Origin: Apus apus
Taxonomy: Eukaryota > Chordata > Aves > Apodiformes > Apodidae
NCBI RefSeq assembly: GCF_020740795.1
Contig: NC_067301.1
Span: 744,001 to 808,000 of the forward strand
Length of the DNA: 64,000 nt
Direction: 5' to 3'
In this document: in pieces, positions 13,931-25,960 of the stretch
Layout of the letters: every line of letters begins with the position of its first letter
How positions within the stretch are numbered: position 1 is the stretch's first letter
Notes under the pieces: generated by a model
What the model was told of the DNA's origin: nothing
Databases searched by the model: none
Seen by the model: only the letters and a program-made list of their open reading frames with translations
Program-made: the position numbers and the translations under genes

Positions 13931-16900
13931 CTGGTGGGGAGGTGGGGAAACCAGCTTTGCCTTTGGTACCCCAAAGCAGCAGAGAGGTTGGGACAGGCTC
14001 CTTTTCCCCAGGAAGCCTTTGGAGCCTCCAGCTTGAAGATGTCCAGTGTTGCAAATCTTCCCATCCCCGACCTTGTTCCCTTTCTGCTGCTCTAAATGCA
14101 AATGGGGAGGATGTCGACTGCCCATGCCTCCTTGGAAGGAGGCTGAAGTTAAACCAGATCCTTCACTCTTTTCATAAATCACACAATCATCAAGCAAAGG
14201 GGAAATTAAAAGGATGAAAATACGTCACTATGAGGAAAGGATGGGGGCCTGGAGAGAGGCACTTGCCCAGTGTGGGAGTGGGTGGTGGTGGCTTCACTCC
14301 CTGAGCTGGCCCTGCTGCAAACTGGCTGAATCTGACCATACAAATGGTTTTATTCAAAGTAGAGAATTAAGGTAATAACAGCTCTCCAGAAAGGAAAAGG
14401 AATTCAATTTCAAAGCCAAATTAAACAAAGCTTCCAATTAGAGCAGATAATGTTTTCATTGAGCTGAATGGCCTTTTTTCCAGTGTGGTCTGAGTTTAAT
14501 TTTTTTAATCGTCTCTGTTTTGTCACTTTGGTTACCTCGTGGTGGCCGATTTCTTAGAAATTGACAAATAGTGACTAAGGATGCCGGGCTCAGAATTGGC
14601 TTTTTTTCTTGGGTGCCAAAGCCTTTGATTGCTTGTACACCACTGGTGTCTGGCCAGGCTTCCAGCAGCTGGCACAGACCAGGTCCCTTTGGCACAGACC
14701 AGGTCCCTTTGGCACAGCCCTGGTCCTGGTGGCACAGCCCTGGTTCCTGCAGCCCTGGCCCCAGCAGCTCTTCAGATGTGGTATTTTTCCAGCACACCCC
14801 TACCCCATCAGTCTGCACACACAAAAGCCAGATTTGTGTTATTAAACAGAGGCCCAAATAGTTTACTGGGGATGTGTAGATGAAAATATTGATTTTGTGC
14901 TTTCAAGAAAAAGCCCAATTAAGAAGATCTAATGGAAACGTGACCCTCTGTCCCTACGTGGTCTTATATATCAGGAGCTAATATTCAGCTGTTTCAATGA
15001 AGTAGAAAATCTGATAATTTTTCTTGTATTTCCCTACTTGCTGTAAGAAAGACTTGCTGAGCACTAATTCACCCCCAACACATCTGACCTCCTGATGGGA
15101 AATACTGTGGTCCCAGGGGAAGCAGCTGCCTGGGGGATGCAGGCAGGGAGAAGATGAGATGGGAAGGAGCAGACCCACCACAACAGGGAAGACCCTGATG
15201 CCTGGTTCCTCCTCTCTGCCTCCAGCATCCTCTGCACCTCTGCCATTTCTCCCCTCAAACAAGCCAAAATGAGGCAGGCTGGTGTAGCTGGAAGGAGTTA
15301 TCAGCCTCGTCTGCTGATCCCTGACTAGTTTTCTCATTGATTTCTCTCCGGACTACACGACAGAGATGCCACTTCCAGTAAAGAAGGACTCTCCAGAGAG
15401 CAGATCTGTACACCTGATGTGACATGAATATAGCTTCCAATAACTGCAGTGTCAGGGGGAAACTGTCACCGGAGCAGAGGAGAGAAGACGACATGATTGC
15501 TTTAATATGGGTCTTTAAGGAACTCTGCTTGTTGGGGAATTGTGTGGAGCTGACAGGCAGGGAGCAGTGATGAACTGCTCTGGCCCCCCCGTGTCTGCCC
15601 AGTCTGGTGGGGACCACGGCCAAACAACCACTGATCCCAAATCAGGGCATTTTGCAGGACTCCTGCTTATCAATTTCCAAATCACTCAGTATTAAACCAG
15701 CTTTGGAAGGGCCATCTCAGACTAGCTTTGCTTCAGCCTTCCTCTAGACTGACTTTTTTCAGGGGTGAGAGTGGACCTCACTGCCTCTGGGGAAGGGTTT
15801 GGGGGGGGTTTGCCTGAACCAAGGCTCTTCCTCTGCTCCTGCTGCCTCAGCAGTGATGTGGAAGAGAAATGCCAGCAGGAGGGCTGGCAGGGCAGCTCCC
15901 TTCCCAGCCTGGACAGCAGAACAAGGACACCAGGAGTCAGGTGGGAAGGGAGTTTTGACAGTGAGCACCTTATTTCTGCTGGTTGGTGGGCCAGGGGCCC
16001 TGGCTCCTTCCAGCAAGGAACCAGCCACCAAGGTCCCAGCTCCTGTTCTCAGCCCCCAGCCTGTAGCACCAATCCCTTCACTGGTTAATTATGTTTGAGA
16101 ATTTCATTTATTAAAACTTCCCACTTTGGCAGCTCCTCTGAGATGAAATCCTCCAGCTTTGCACTCATAATTCACGCTGGATCTCACTGCCCCAGACCCA
16201 AGGCTTGCCTGCTAACTGCGAGCTGGGGGGATGCCAGCAATCCTCATCCCTCTGTCTGGGAAACAGATGATTTCCTGAGAACAGGCAGGTTTAATTTCTG
16301 CAGATTTGAGAAAGCACACACATTTGGGGATTTTCAAGCCAACTTCAGCAGAGACAAGTGAGGGTTTGTTTTGTAAATTGATCTGCCCGCAGTGGGGCTG
16401 CCAGTGCAGGACTGGCAGCAGGAGCTGAGCAAGCCGTCCCATTCTGCTCCCTGCTCCCTGGGGCATGTTGGAGCCCACCAGCCAGGAGTCTTTCCAGCAG
16501 GATGGCCATGGCATGTGTGTGTTATTGCCCTCTCCTGGGAGGAGACAGAACTTCGTGCAGAAGTAATCTGCAAGCAAATGATTACAGGGCCATGAGCAGC
16601 CCAGCTCCTAGCGCAGCGGGACCCCCTTCCCCTTTCAGCAGACGGCCCGGGCTTGCACAAGGGCCAACTTCTACCCTGCCTGTGCTGCCAGCCATGGAGC
16701 AGCGGTAACGTGCATCCTGCTGGGAGCAGGACCAGAGCAGCCCCGGGCTCTGGTGCAGCTCTGGACAGGTACAGGTGCTCTGCTCGTGCTGCCACTGCAG
16801 GCAAGCTGCACGCCCTGGCTGCACACAAGCTAATGCTGTGGCTGCACGCAAGCTACACGCTGCCATCACACACAGCCCAGGGACAAGGCTGAAGGAACAT

Positions 16901-17840
16901 CTCTGGGCCAAGAGCAGGACACCAGGCTGCATCTGCCAGCCCACCTGGCTGCCTTCCATGTCCCTCTTCTTTATTTTTTGCCAGGGCTTTTGCAATGCCA
17001 GCCCTGGTCCTGGCTCTCTGGAGCATGGGCTTGTGAGGGCGACCCTGCGGGGTGTCCCCGCTGCACTCCAGAAACCCTCACTTAACTCCATCCTTGTTTT
17101 AGTGAAGTCTCCTTTGCACGGCTTTACTGCCAATAAAAGTGGTTTGCAGTTAGTTCAAAAGCAGGTTCATCCCCTCCCCACTCAAAGGGTTTTTTGCACA
17201 GGACTCTTGAAATAAATATTAGCGAGAGGAACCAGAAGCTGATGTAATAGAGCCATCCACTCTGTATTTTACCTCTTCCTCTGCAGGGGAAGAGTATGAA
17301 ATACGTTTATAGTCCCACTTACAGCCATCCCTGGGAGTGGTTCCTTTGGGCAAAGTGAACTGCTGATCAGTGAGGATAAATCACACTTTCCCCTGTGCAG
17401 TCAATAAAGCTGCACGAGCTGCTCCAGCTGGGGCTGCTCAGCACACGAGCGGGACACGGAGGTGGCTCAAATCCAATCTGGATCCAGTGGCTGGGAAAGT
17501 GCAAGGCCCTGAGCTGTATTGATTCTCAAGCTTTGCACTGGAAACCTCGAAAAGACAAATGTCTGTTTGGAGGAGATGTGGAAAGGGCCCTGAAAGCAAT
17601 AAATATGCCTCATAAAAAAAGGTTAAATGTGTTAGTTGGGTCTGCAGGTAGCAAACCAGGTTAGAGCCTGGCTCGGGGGGGAGGACTGGCAGAGCAGAGC
17701 ACAGCACAGCCAGAATATGGAAATTCCTCCTAAAAGAGGGTGATTTATAGAGCTGAGAGCAAAATGGAAGAAATCATTGAAATATGGAGCCTGTTTTCCA
17801 ATGACTCTAGAAACAGTTCAGCTCCCAGGCGTGAAAGTTT
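13931..17840. other. gene-free desert
   Basis: No supported gene. It contains the 20-base tandem repeat at 14671-14750, AT-rich parts at 14340-14560 and 14880-15040, and a locally repetitive CTGCACGCAAGCT-type stretch at about 16790-16870. Confidence 0.5.
14671..14750. repeat. 20-bp tandem repeat, four copies
   Basis: Two identical copies of a 20-base unit starting GGCACAGACC (14671-14710) are followed by two diverged copies starting GGCACAGCCC (14711-14750). Confidence 0.95.
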
Positions 17841-17850
17841 TGAGAATGTA

Positions 17851-17912
17851 GCCAGGGCTGCCTGGGCTGCCAGAGCTGCTGGAGCTGCCAGAGCTGCCTG
17901 TGCTGTGGCTGA
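17851..17912. repeat. GCTGCCAGAGCTGCT-type tandem repeat
   Basis: Imperfect copies of a 9-12 base CTGCCAGAG/CTGCTGGAG unit; reads as Ala-rich in one frame. Local slippage repeat. Confidence 0.8.
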
Positions 17913-17925
17913 TGGCAGTGCTTGG

Positions 17926-17988
17926 GAAGATGAGGTAAAATGAGATGATTAGATGAGGTAAGATGAGGTAAGGAGAGATGAGATGGGG
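17926..17988. repeat. AGATGAGGTA-type 10-bp degenerate repeat
   Basis: AGATGAGGTA recurs exactly and with changes about five times. It directly follows the CTGCCAGAG repeat, so two unrelated arrays abut. Confidence 0.8.
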
Positions 17989-17989
17989 C

Positions 17990-18680
17990 AGGGGCAAGAG
18001 CAAAATCTCTTGGCCTGGGAGTGACGTCCTTCAGGTCAAGGTGTTTGTTTCCCTGCTGGTGAAGCACAGGCAGCTCGTGGCCATCTACCAAAAGTTGTTG
18101 CCCTGCAATTAAGCCTTCGATGTGTCCTGAGGTCTCTCCTGTGCTCCATCATCCTCTCGTTCTCTAAAATGCTTAAAGGCATTAATATATTTATGATTAA
18201 CTCATCTATTAACTTTGAGAACTGGATGAAACTGCTAGTTGTAACACCTCATTTATAATTTCTGTCCCCGAGGATGCTGTCAGGTTATAAATACACAACC
18301 TGATCCAAATGGTGACCAGCACACGGTGCTTTGGGCTCCGTCAGGAGTCCAGCAGTGTCCGTGAGGAGTGCAGGGAGGCTGGAGCACCCTAAAGGCTGCA
18401 GGAACACGGGGCTGCTGGTGGGAAAAGCTTTGTGCTCCAGTGGGGCAGAGGCAGCTCCAGGCTGTGCTGGATTACTGACACACTGGGGCTGAATTCCAGG
18501 CAGGTGCTCCAACCATCCCAGGGCTGACCAGACGTGGCCTCAGGGATGGGAATGTTAAAGCAACTCATGGGAGCTGCTCCGGCCAGGAATGCCTGTGGAG
18601 AGGGGCAGCAGCACTTGTGCATCACTGCATCCTCCCAGCGGGATGGTCGGGTCACAGGGCTATGAAGGGGTTACATCAGG
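17990..18680. other. gene-free desert
   Basis: No supported gene. AT-rich piece at about 18170-18260 (TATATTTATGATTAACTC), otherwise GC-rich. Confidence 0.5.
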
Positions 18681-18980
18681 CTGGAGGGATTCTCATGATG
18701 ATTATTATTGTTCAGAAATATTAAGACAATGAGGAATAAATGTTGGATCTATTTATAGAAATTCTAGGGAAATCTCGCTCGAGCCATAAACCCACTTAAT
18801 TGCGAATCTGCACAGATGTTTCCTTTGAATTTGAAAAGTGATTAATAAATAAATTAGAGTAATGCTTGTTTTGGCTGAAATATAGTAATAAATAATGTTT
18901 ATAGAGCTTAGTTACCAAAACATCCTCAGCACTATGTGACAAATCAGACACATGCAGAGTGGCTACAACATACAGGATGG
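18680..18980. promoter_or_regulatory. conserved-element-like AT-rich block
   Basis: Contains GATGATTATTATTG, TATTTATAGAAATTC, CTCGAGCCATAAA, CACTTAATTGCG, CCTTTGAATTTG (TCF/LEF-like) and GATTAATAAATAAATTAG. Dense AT-rich homeobox/TCF words with retained CpG (CTCGCTCGAG, TTGCGA) suggest constraint. Confidence 0.3.
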
Positions 18981-20317
18981 AAACAATTCAAGCCAGGCTC
19001 CAGCCATAAATAAACTCAACAGCACGAGAGCAACCAAGGGTGGGCAAAGGCAGGAGCTGGAGCTGCTGATGGGCTGGGGGGCTCTGCAGGACTAATCGGG
19101 CTCTGTGGCACAGCATGACACCTGTATCCTGGCACCACTCCACCTCTGATTCCAGCACCACGGGAAGCTTCCCAGCACAATCCCACTCACTTGATTCCTC
19201 CTCTGGCAAAGCCAACGTGTTCCCTGTGCCGCCCGTGTTGACTTTTTTTAATTAAGGCACAATTCAAACTATATATATAATTCCAGAGTAAACAGACATA
19301 ACTTTTCTGTTGGCTGTTCCTTAACCCAGTTACTGTACAAACAGGCCTGGGAATTACGTAGCACTGGAAAGGTGAGACCTCCAGAAATTTCAAGACATTT
19401 CAAGCTGGAGCAGCAAATTGCTGGAAGTGGCTGCAGCAAACCTGGGCACTGGTGTCACCAGCAGCCCCCACCCTGGGGAGGTCGCCACTGTGGCATGGCA
19501 AGGTGGCCAGGGGGACAGAACCCCCACTGAAGTACAGGGAGGACCACTCACGGGGATCTTGGTGCAGGAGGTGGGGAGGAAGCCCCCCCAGTGCCAGGCA
19601 GAGCTTGGTGCCAGGTGAGGGCAGGGTTTGGTGACTTCAGAAATTACTGGTAAATCCGTTTGGGTTCCCACCAAAGCAGGAGCTTGTATTTTAATTTATA
19701 TTGTAATGAAAGCTTGTAACAGTACTGTATCATAAACACAAACAGCAGAATCTTATGAAAATTTCATCTTTATCTATTTTGGGGAGAAATAGCCCTGTCT
19801 GTCTAATTGAAGCATCTGTCATTCTGACATTAAATAGTGCATCCATGGCTCTTTTATTATATTTCCTTGCATTTCTCATACACTGTTAAATTGAAATAAT
19901 ACTGTTGGCTAGGAGATAAAGGCAGATAATAGGTATTTTATAATGAGCAGAAAGGAGGATTCATCTTCAGTTAGAGCTGAGAATTGCTTTATCTTTTTTT
20001 GGTGTTGTTATTTTGTTAACCTAAAGGGCAGAATCTGCTGGTCCACCTTCCCAGAGCTCAGAGATCAAGTGAGGAGCACTTGCCTGCACGTGAAGAGGCC
20101 AAGTGCCAGGCAGCTGCCCCCCAGCATCCCAAGCCACAGGCTTCCTCCGTCTGCTCCCCAGGTGGCATCCCTGCTGCAAACTAAGCCCAACTGACCTGAC
20201 CTGCCCATTCCCAAAGCCTGGCTGCTCAGCCTGACCAACAGCATTCATCTCCTGCAGCTCCAGCTCCAGGTGCATCCCCCCTGGAGTTGTGTGGAGATGC
20301 ATCAGGCTGGCCACCTG

Positions 20318-20353
20318 CAGCAGATCCCAGCAGAGCAGATCCCAGCGGAGCAG
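20318..20353. repeat. short 15-bp duplication
   Basis: Two adjacent near-identical copies of an AGCAGATCCCAGC(A/G)G unit. Confidence 0.8.
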
Positions 20354-20825
20354 CCCTTCGGGAACTCGGGAGCTGCTCTCTGCCAAGGATTGGCTGCACC
20401 TTGTTTTGGCAAGGCAGGGATTTTGTGCTCAAAATTAATTTTAGCTGGTGCCATTCAGGTGAAGAAGGAGCTGGGACAAATCACTTTGGCCTTTGGGGCT
20501 GCCTGGAGGTGAGGGACACCCGTGTCCCACCGCCCCAGCTGCAGCTTCACTGTCAAGCAGACAAGCCACGTAAAACTGAACCGTGTAGAGATTTCCCCGT
20601 GTGGATTTCCATAATTAAATTACATGCAAAATGAAGCAATTACCAAAAAAAGGCACTGAATGACTAGATAATCATCAGTGTGAAGGCTCCCCTGGTGACC
20701 AGAGGACAGTGCCCCCGGCCCTGGACGGTGGGAATGCCCTGGCACAGGGCCGGGTGGCCAGACCCAGCTGCCCCTCTGGTGGCCCCTGCACCCTCTGCCA
20801 CGCTTCCCAGGCTGGCTGCTGCATC

Positions 20826-20882
20826 CCTGTGGCTCGGGCTGGGCTCTGCCAGATCCCCAGGGCTCGGGCTGGGCTCCCCCAG
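20826..20882. repeat. GGCTCGGGCTGGGCTC duplication
   Basis: The 16-base word GGCTCGGGCTGGGCTC occurs twice, 32 bases apart, in a GC-rich stretch. Confidence 0.8.
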
Positions 20883-22330
20883 TGGGCAAGGGGAAACGTG
20901 GGGAAGGAAACAGCCCTGGGGGAAGCAAAGGAAGAGCTGCTGCTCAGAGTAAAAGCACAGAACATCTAATTGAGACTTCCCTGAAACCCACAGGAAATAA
21001 TTAAAATTGACTTCTCATACTTTACAAACTAATTAAGAGTATTGGACTGGATAACTACATTGAAGTGTAAGTGGCATTTAATTGCGATAAACTGAGTCAT
21101 AATTGGAAATAAGCGCAGCCCAGAACAACAAACACCGTGGTAGGAGAGAGGGCTTCAACCCGGGCAAGCCCAGGGCTGGCTCGGTGGCCACTGCATGGAT
21201 GGTGACCCTGGCACAGCTCTGCCTGCACTTGAGCCAGGACTGCCAGCAGTACCAAAACCGGGCACAATTAGATTAATTACAGAGCCACCAGAGAGGTTAA
21301 ACCCTCTGAGGAAGGGCTGGCACACCAAGTGCAATTTCCGGCTTGATTTGCTTTATCAGCCCCCGACTCATGCCTGTTTGTTTATTTCTCAGCTTTAGTA
21401 ACAGTTCCCGTTCTGGTGGATCAACCAGGCAGCTCCTGCCTTGTCCCTTCTCATTCTCTTCAGTGAGAGAGGAACAGATGATCTGGATACGGAGCTCCGG
21501 GCCTTTGTTCTCCCTCATCTGCTCCACTCATTGCTTTGAGGAGCCCTATTTTCCTCTTCTTTTCTGCTTTCTTTTCCTGAACAATGGGCCCTGAATGTGC
21601 TCAAGCAATTCTTTCATCATTCCCTTCTGCGGAGATCTTTAAGATCTCCACCTGAACAGTTGGTATTTCTATGAAAACTTTCTTGCTGACTGTTGAAATT
21701 TAAATTTTATTCTCGCAATGACTGGTTAGCTCAATTATCTCCCGTTTCATTCCCTCGCTTTAGATTTAACAGCTACAATTTGTAAACGCCACCCTCTCCT
21801 CTCGTTTCCTTGTCTCCCACACACTTGCAGGGAACCCGGGAGCCTCCCGCCCTCCCCACATGATCACTGGGGGTGGCCAGACCGTTTGTCTTGTGTTACT
21901 TGCCCTGCTAAAACGCAACAGAAAACAAACCCAGGAAATTCTCAACACGTTCCTTCCCTCTTCATCGTTTCACCAGCCACAGAGCTCATGAGGTGCTTTG
22001 CCAGCCCCAGCAAAGCCCCTGCCAGCCCGGGGGGTCCTCGGGCTCCCCTGCTCCTTGAGAGGATGTTCCAGAGCACAGGGTGCTGGGTACCCTGGGCAGG
22101 GGTGCTGGGTGCGGCTCCCACGGCCTCTTCTACCCTCCCGGCTTCTCAGCTGAAAATAATCTTATGGTTAAGTACAGACCATCTGTTACCCTCTGCTTTT
22201 CTGTGGAGCCCGTGTTCTCTGTGGTTTATTAATATTTATTTAGCCTGTTTGAAAACTAAGGGTGTTGCAGGAGACTTGGGATACATCTACAAAGATTTCA
22301 ACTCCTGCTCGGGGACTGCTGCACCAGCAC

Positions 22331-22406
22331 CCTCAGGGGGACACCCGGGGGGTTCAGAGGGGTCCCAGAGGGGGCTCAGGGGGATCTCAGAGGGGTCCCT
22401 GAGGGG
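22331..22406. repeat. G-rich degenerate repeat
   Basis: Repeated CAGAGGGGTCCC/CAGGGGG words with at least six runs of four or more G. Potential quadruplex-forming tract on the plus strand. Confidence 0.75.
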
Positions 22407-23141
22407 ATTTCCCTTGGAGCTGACAGATGCCCTGCCTGGGGAAGCCCAAGTGCTGCACAGGACTTTCCCATGCACCGAGACCACTCATCCTAGGTATTCC
22501 CTGGCATCTTCTGGGGCAGCACAAGGGATGCCCATGACAACAGGGATCCCAGCCAGCGAGGAATTCCCTGCTGGCTGCCAGGACACCCTGCTGCGACCGC
22601 TGCTTTGTGAGTCCTTTGAAGGGAACGGCTGGGGGGAGGTTTCAGTCTGTCTCTGGCTTCAGCATCACCTCCCAGCAGATCCTCCCGCCTCTGTACGAGG
22701 CAAGGGCTTCTCTGGTTTCCACCCTCTGTCCCCTTCCATTTTTAGCATCTATTTCCATTAAAATCTCCAGGGGAGGGGAGTGAGCCTGTGCTGGGGTGCA
22801 GAAGGCACAGTGCCCGGCAGAGCTCCCGGCAGCTGCTGCAAAGTGAGCCCCTTCCACAGGGGCTCCTCCAGAGAAAAAAACATTTATTGCACTGAAAAAG
22901 TCAGGGTTGGGAAAGGAGATGAAAGGAAGGAGATCTAATGCAAGCTTTGATAAGCATTAACTTGCTGCAAGTCTTATGGCTCTTGACAAACGGGCTGTAA
23001 CAAGCCAAGCAGCCTCTCAGGAGGCCAAAGAAAATAAAGTTTAGCATCAATTTGTAACTCTTGCTCTGCATTATTTAATAAGTGGTTTGAAACCTGTCTT
23101 GCATCATGAGAGATTTTTTAATCATTCCTGGACTGGAAGAA

Positions 23142-23178
23142 GAAAAAAAATATTTTTTTTTTCTTTTTTTTTTTTTTC
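23142..23178. repeat. A8 followed by interrupted T-run
   Basis: Eight A, then TA, then about 25 T with one C, ending in CAG (23178-23180). It imitates a perfect splice acceptor, but no exon with a donor is apparent downstream. Confidence 0.9.
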
Positions 23179-24838
23179 AGTTCCAGAAACATCCCCCCCA
23201 GGAGCTGTGCCTGCTTCAAGTGTCAGCCTGTTGGTTTGTTTGGGTCTTTTAAGGAGCCCTCAGCAAAGCATTTCTACACATTTAACGAGACTGAGCAAGA
23301 ATGGCACAAATGGACACTAATCTGCATGGGGGTGCCCTTGGGCAGCTCACCCACCCTGGCCAGCCTTGGAACAGCAAAAACAACCTGTCCCCTGCCCTTT
23401 CTGGTGACCAGCAAATAGGAGCAGCCTTTCCTGGGCAAACACGAGCCTTTCTCTGTGCTTCCCAGGGGTCAGGCCAGAGGTGCTGAGAGAACCCCCTGCA
23501 GCATCAACAGGCATGAGCTCCTCTCCAGCTCCTGCAATGGGAAGAGTTAGATTTTTCAAGGTTTTCCAGGCATTTCCCCGTTGTAGTAAAACACACCTTA
23601 CACTGGAGGTGTCAGATTGTTCCTGCTTTCTCTCACACACCACCTTTTTTAAGGGAAGATTTACTAGACTGGCGGATGGATTTTCCAGTTAAAACAATGG
23701 GTGTTTTACACTGAAGGCATCAATAAAAATGTAAATACAAACAGGAGAGGCAGCAGCAGCAATGAATTTTCTGGCTTTTGCTCCCTGGGCTGAACTGGCA
23801 GCTCTCTGCTTCCCATAAGGAATAACATCAAAGTTATGTAAGGGGGGCCAGGCAGCTTCTCAGCTGAGCCCCATGGCTCATGTGTTGACCCCAGGGCTTC
23901 CCTGGTCCTTGGGGAGCTATGAGGGGGTGACAGCTCCTGGCCCTGCACTGCTTTGCTTTGGTGTGGATAGGCTCAGGACCCCCCATGCTCCTCAGCATCC
24001 TCACACCCTGTCAGCTCCATCATTAGGAAATTGATGGGATAATTCTCACGTGCAAAACAAGTAACTTGCTGCTTCCAAACGCCCATAGTGACCATGGTCC
24101 CAGGACAGCATTAACCACTTGCTTTGGTGGAAATACTTATTAAATTACATTTTTGAGTCCTTGACCACAATATTGAGCCTCCAAGGAGGCTCCTCACCCC
24201 TAGGAAGGAGCCAGTTAATATACCTCTGAAAGCAAGTTATGAAAACATAATTCCCTGTTCAAATGTCACACTGATCTGTGGCACTCACCCCTATTGATGC
24301 TTCCTTCCTTACCTGGGCCAGTAAACTAATACTGGGCTCCATCTGGCAGCAGTGGCAGGAGGCACTATATGGTGTTCTATACTTCCTCCTCCATTTAGAT
24401 GAATTAATTGACCTTTAAAAATGTACCCAGAAAATAAATGACCTAATAAAATGAATTATCCTCTGCCACACAGCACTTGAAATCCACTGTAACTTGAAAG
24501 GAGACTAATGAAACATTGAAAGCATTGAAGAAATGACTAATGAAAGAAATAAACCTAATAAAGAATAATTGATTAGTCTCTTGGAAGCACTGAAAAGTAC
24601 AGGGTGAAAGGCCCAGCCTGGCCACAAGCCTGGGGAGGGGACTGGCTGGCTGGGACACCCTGGGCCCTGCAGCCTACCTGCCAAAAACGTGAATCCCAGG
24701 GGAAGGGGAACGGGACAAGGAGAGCTCTGCCTCCACACAACCTCCCTGCTGGCCAGACCAGCTGAGCTAGGGATGAGGAGCATCCCTGCATCCTGCCTGT
24801 GCCTGCCCAGAGCCCTGCAATGCTCCTGCACCCTGGTG

Positions 24839-24945
24839 CTCCCAAATTGCTGCGCCTGAGCTGTTGCATCCCAGTGGATGCACCCAAACTGCTGCATCCC
24901 AAACTGCTGCACATCCCAAACCACTGCACCCAAACCCCTGCAGGC
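24839..24945. repeat. CTGCATCCCAAA-type tandem repeat
   Basis: Five or six diverged copies of a 15-18 base unit built on CCCAAACTGCTGCATC. Confidence 0.8.
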
Positions 24946-25269
24946 TCCCGGGGAGCCAGGGCCAGCCCTGGGGCCAGGCTGGGATGCTGGAGCAGAGTCC
25001 CCAGGAGCTCACACCACGAGGCCTCCTCCCAAATGCCAGGCAGCCGCTGCACGCCTCCTGCCTTTCCTGAACAAAACCCCTTCCTAAATTCTTACACGCC
25101 CCTTGGTAAGGCTGGAGGAGCAGGACTGCGGGGTGTCCTTCCCTCTCCCCCGGGTTCTCGTGAGACGCTTCTGCTGCCTGGCTGAGAAAGGTGGAGGTGT
25201 CTGTGCCGGATTTACAGCCCGCAATAAGCAGGTTTTATCAACACTCCTCCGACAAATTATTGTTATTGT

Positions 25270-25560
25270 CGGGCTCTTGCTGCCTGGAGCTGCGGCCGTG
25301 AAAAAGAAATTCAGTGGAACTGTAATTGTGTCACCCACCGGCCGGAGCCGCCGCGCCCGGCACCGCCGCAGGGGCTGGAGCTCCCGGGGAGGGGCGGCCG
25401 GGCAGCTCCACCTCCGTGTTCCCACCGGGAATCCCTTGGGGGGCGAGGGAGCCGCCTGGCAGGGGGCTGCGGGGCCCCAGGTCCGGCCACGCAGCGCCCC
25501 CCGCACCCCCCGGCTCCTGCGGGGTCCCGGCAGAGCGTTCGGCTTTGCTGGCGTGTGCTG
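25270..25560. promoter_or_regulatory. isolated CpG-rich block inside the desert
   Basis: About 290 bases with dense CpG (for example CGGCCGGAGCCGCCGCGCCC), far above the surrounding sequence and about 31 kb from the nearest recognised promoter. Frames are open on both strands because of composition. It may be an orphan CpG island acting as a non-coding RNA promoter or enhancer. Confidence 0.45.
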
Positions 25561-25960
25561 CGAAAACTGACGGATGCCGATTTGCATATTTATGAAGCAG
25601 TGATTAGGAATTCTGCATAAGAAAGCCCCGCCGAAGCGCTCATTAATAACCGGGCGCAGGCTGCTGGATCTCAGGTCGGGGATGCAATTGTTTAAGTGAG
25701 CAGACATGTTTTACAATACAAATAGGATGTACTCCTGCGATGGCTCCATCCATAATTCCATATTAAAAAAGTGCCACACGAAGCTTGCATTCGTTACTCA
25801 AACTTCATTTCTTCCATTTGTTTATTTGTTCTTCCCGCACAAAACAATTCAGCAGCTCTACAGTTATTTTAAGCAAATTAATCTTTCCTCGGATTTTCAT
25901 TTCCATTTTAAAATACGTCCCTGCAGGAGCTGCTGGAGGTGCAGACATTTTCAGCAAATC
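25561..25960. promoter_or_regulatory. conserved-element-like block beside the CpG block
   Basis: Starts with an ATTTGCAT octamer in GATTTGCATATTTATG, then GTGATTAGGAATTC and GCTCATTAATAACC, followed by AT-rich sequence with TTAATCTTTCC and CATTTTAAAATACG. Placed directly next to the CpG block. Confidence 0.35.

Larger units (their letters stand above)
18981..25120. other. gene-free desert
   Basis: No supported gene. AT-rich islands lie at 19680-20020, 20950-21110, 21600-21780, 22900-23110 and 24110-24600, between GC-rich stretches. Includes the longest open frame of the window (21886-22761, +), which has no domain or splice support and crosses a G-rich repeat. Confidence 0.5.

Noticed and set aside
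21886-22761. Longest open frame of the window, 291 codons, plus strand
   Set aside because: No recognisable domain, no splice context, mixed composition that runs through an AT-rich part and a G-rich repeat; such lengths occur by chance in GC-rich desert.
23142-23180. Perfect-looking splice acceptor from a long T run
   Set aside because: It is a simple A/T repeat; no exon with a donor follows.
25084-25707. 207-codon minus-strand and 155-codon plus-strand open frames
   Set aside because: Both fall on the CpG-rich block, where stop codons are depleted by composition; neither has a known motif.
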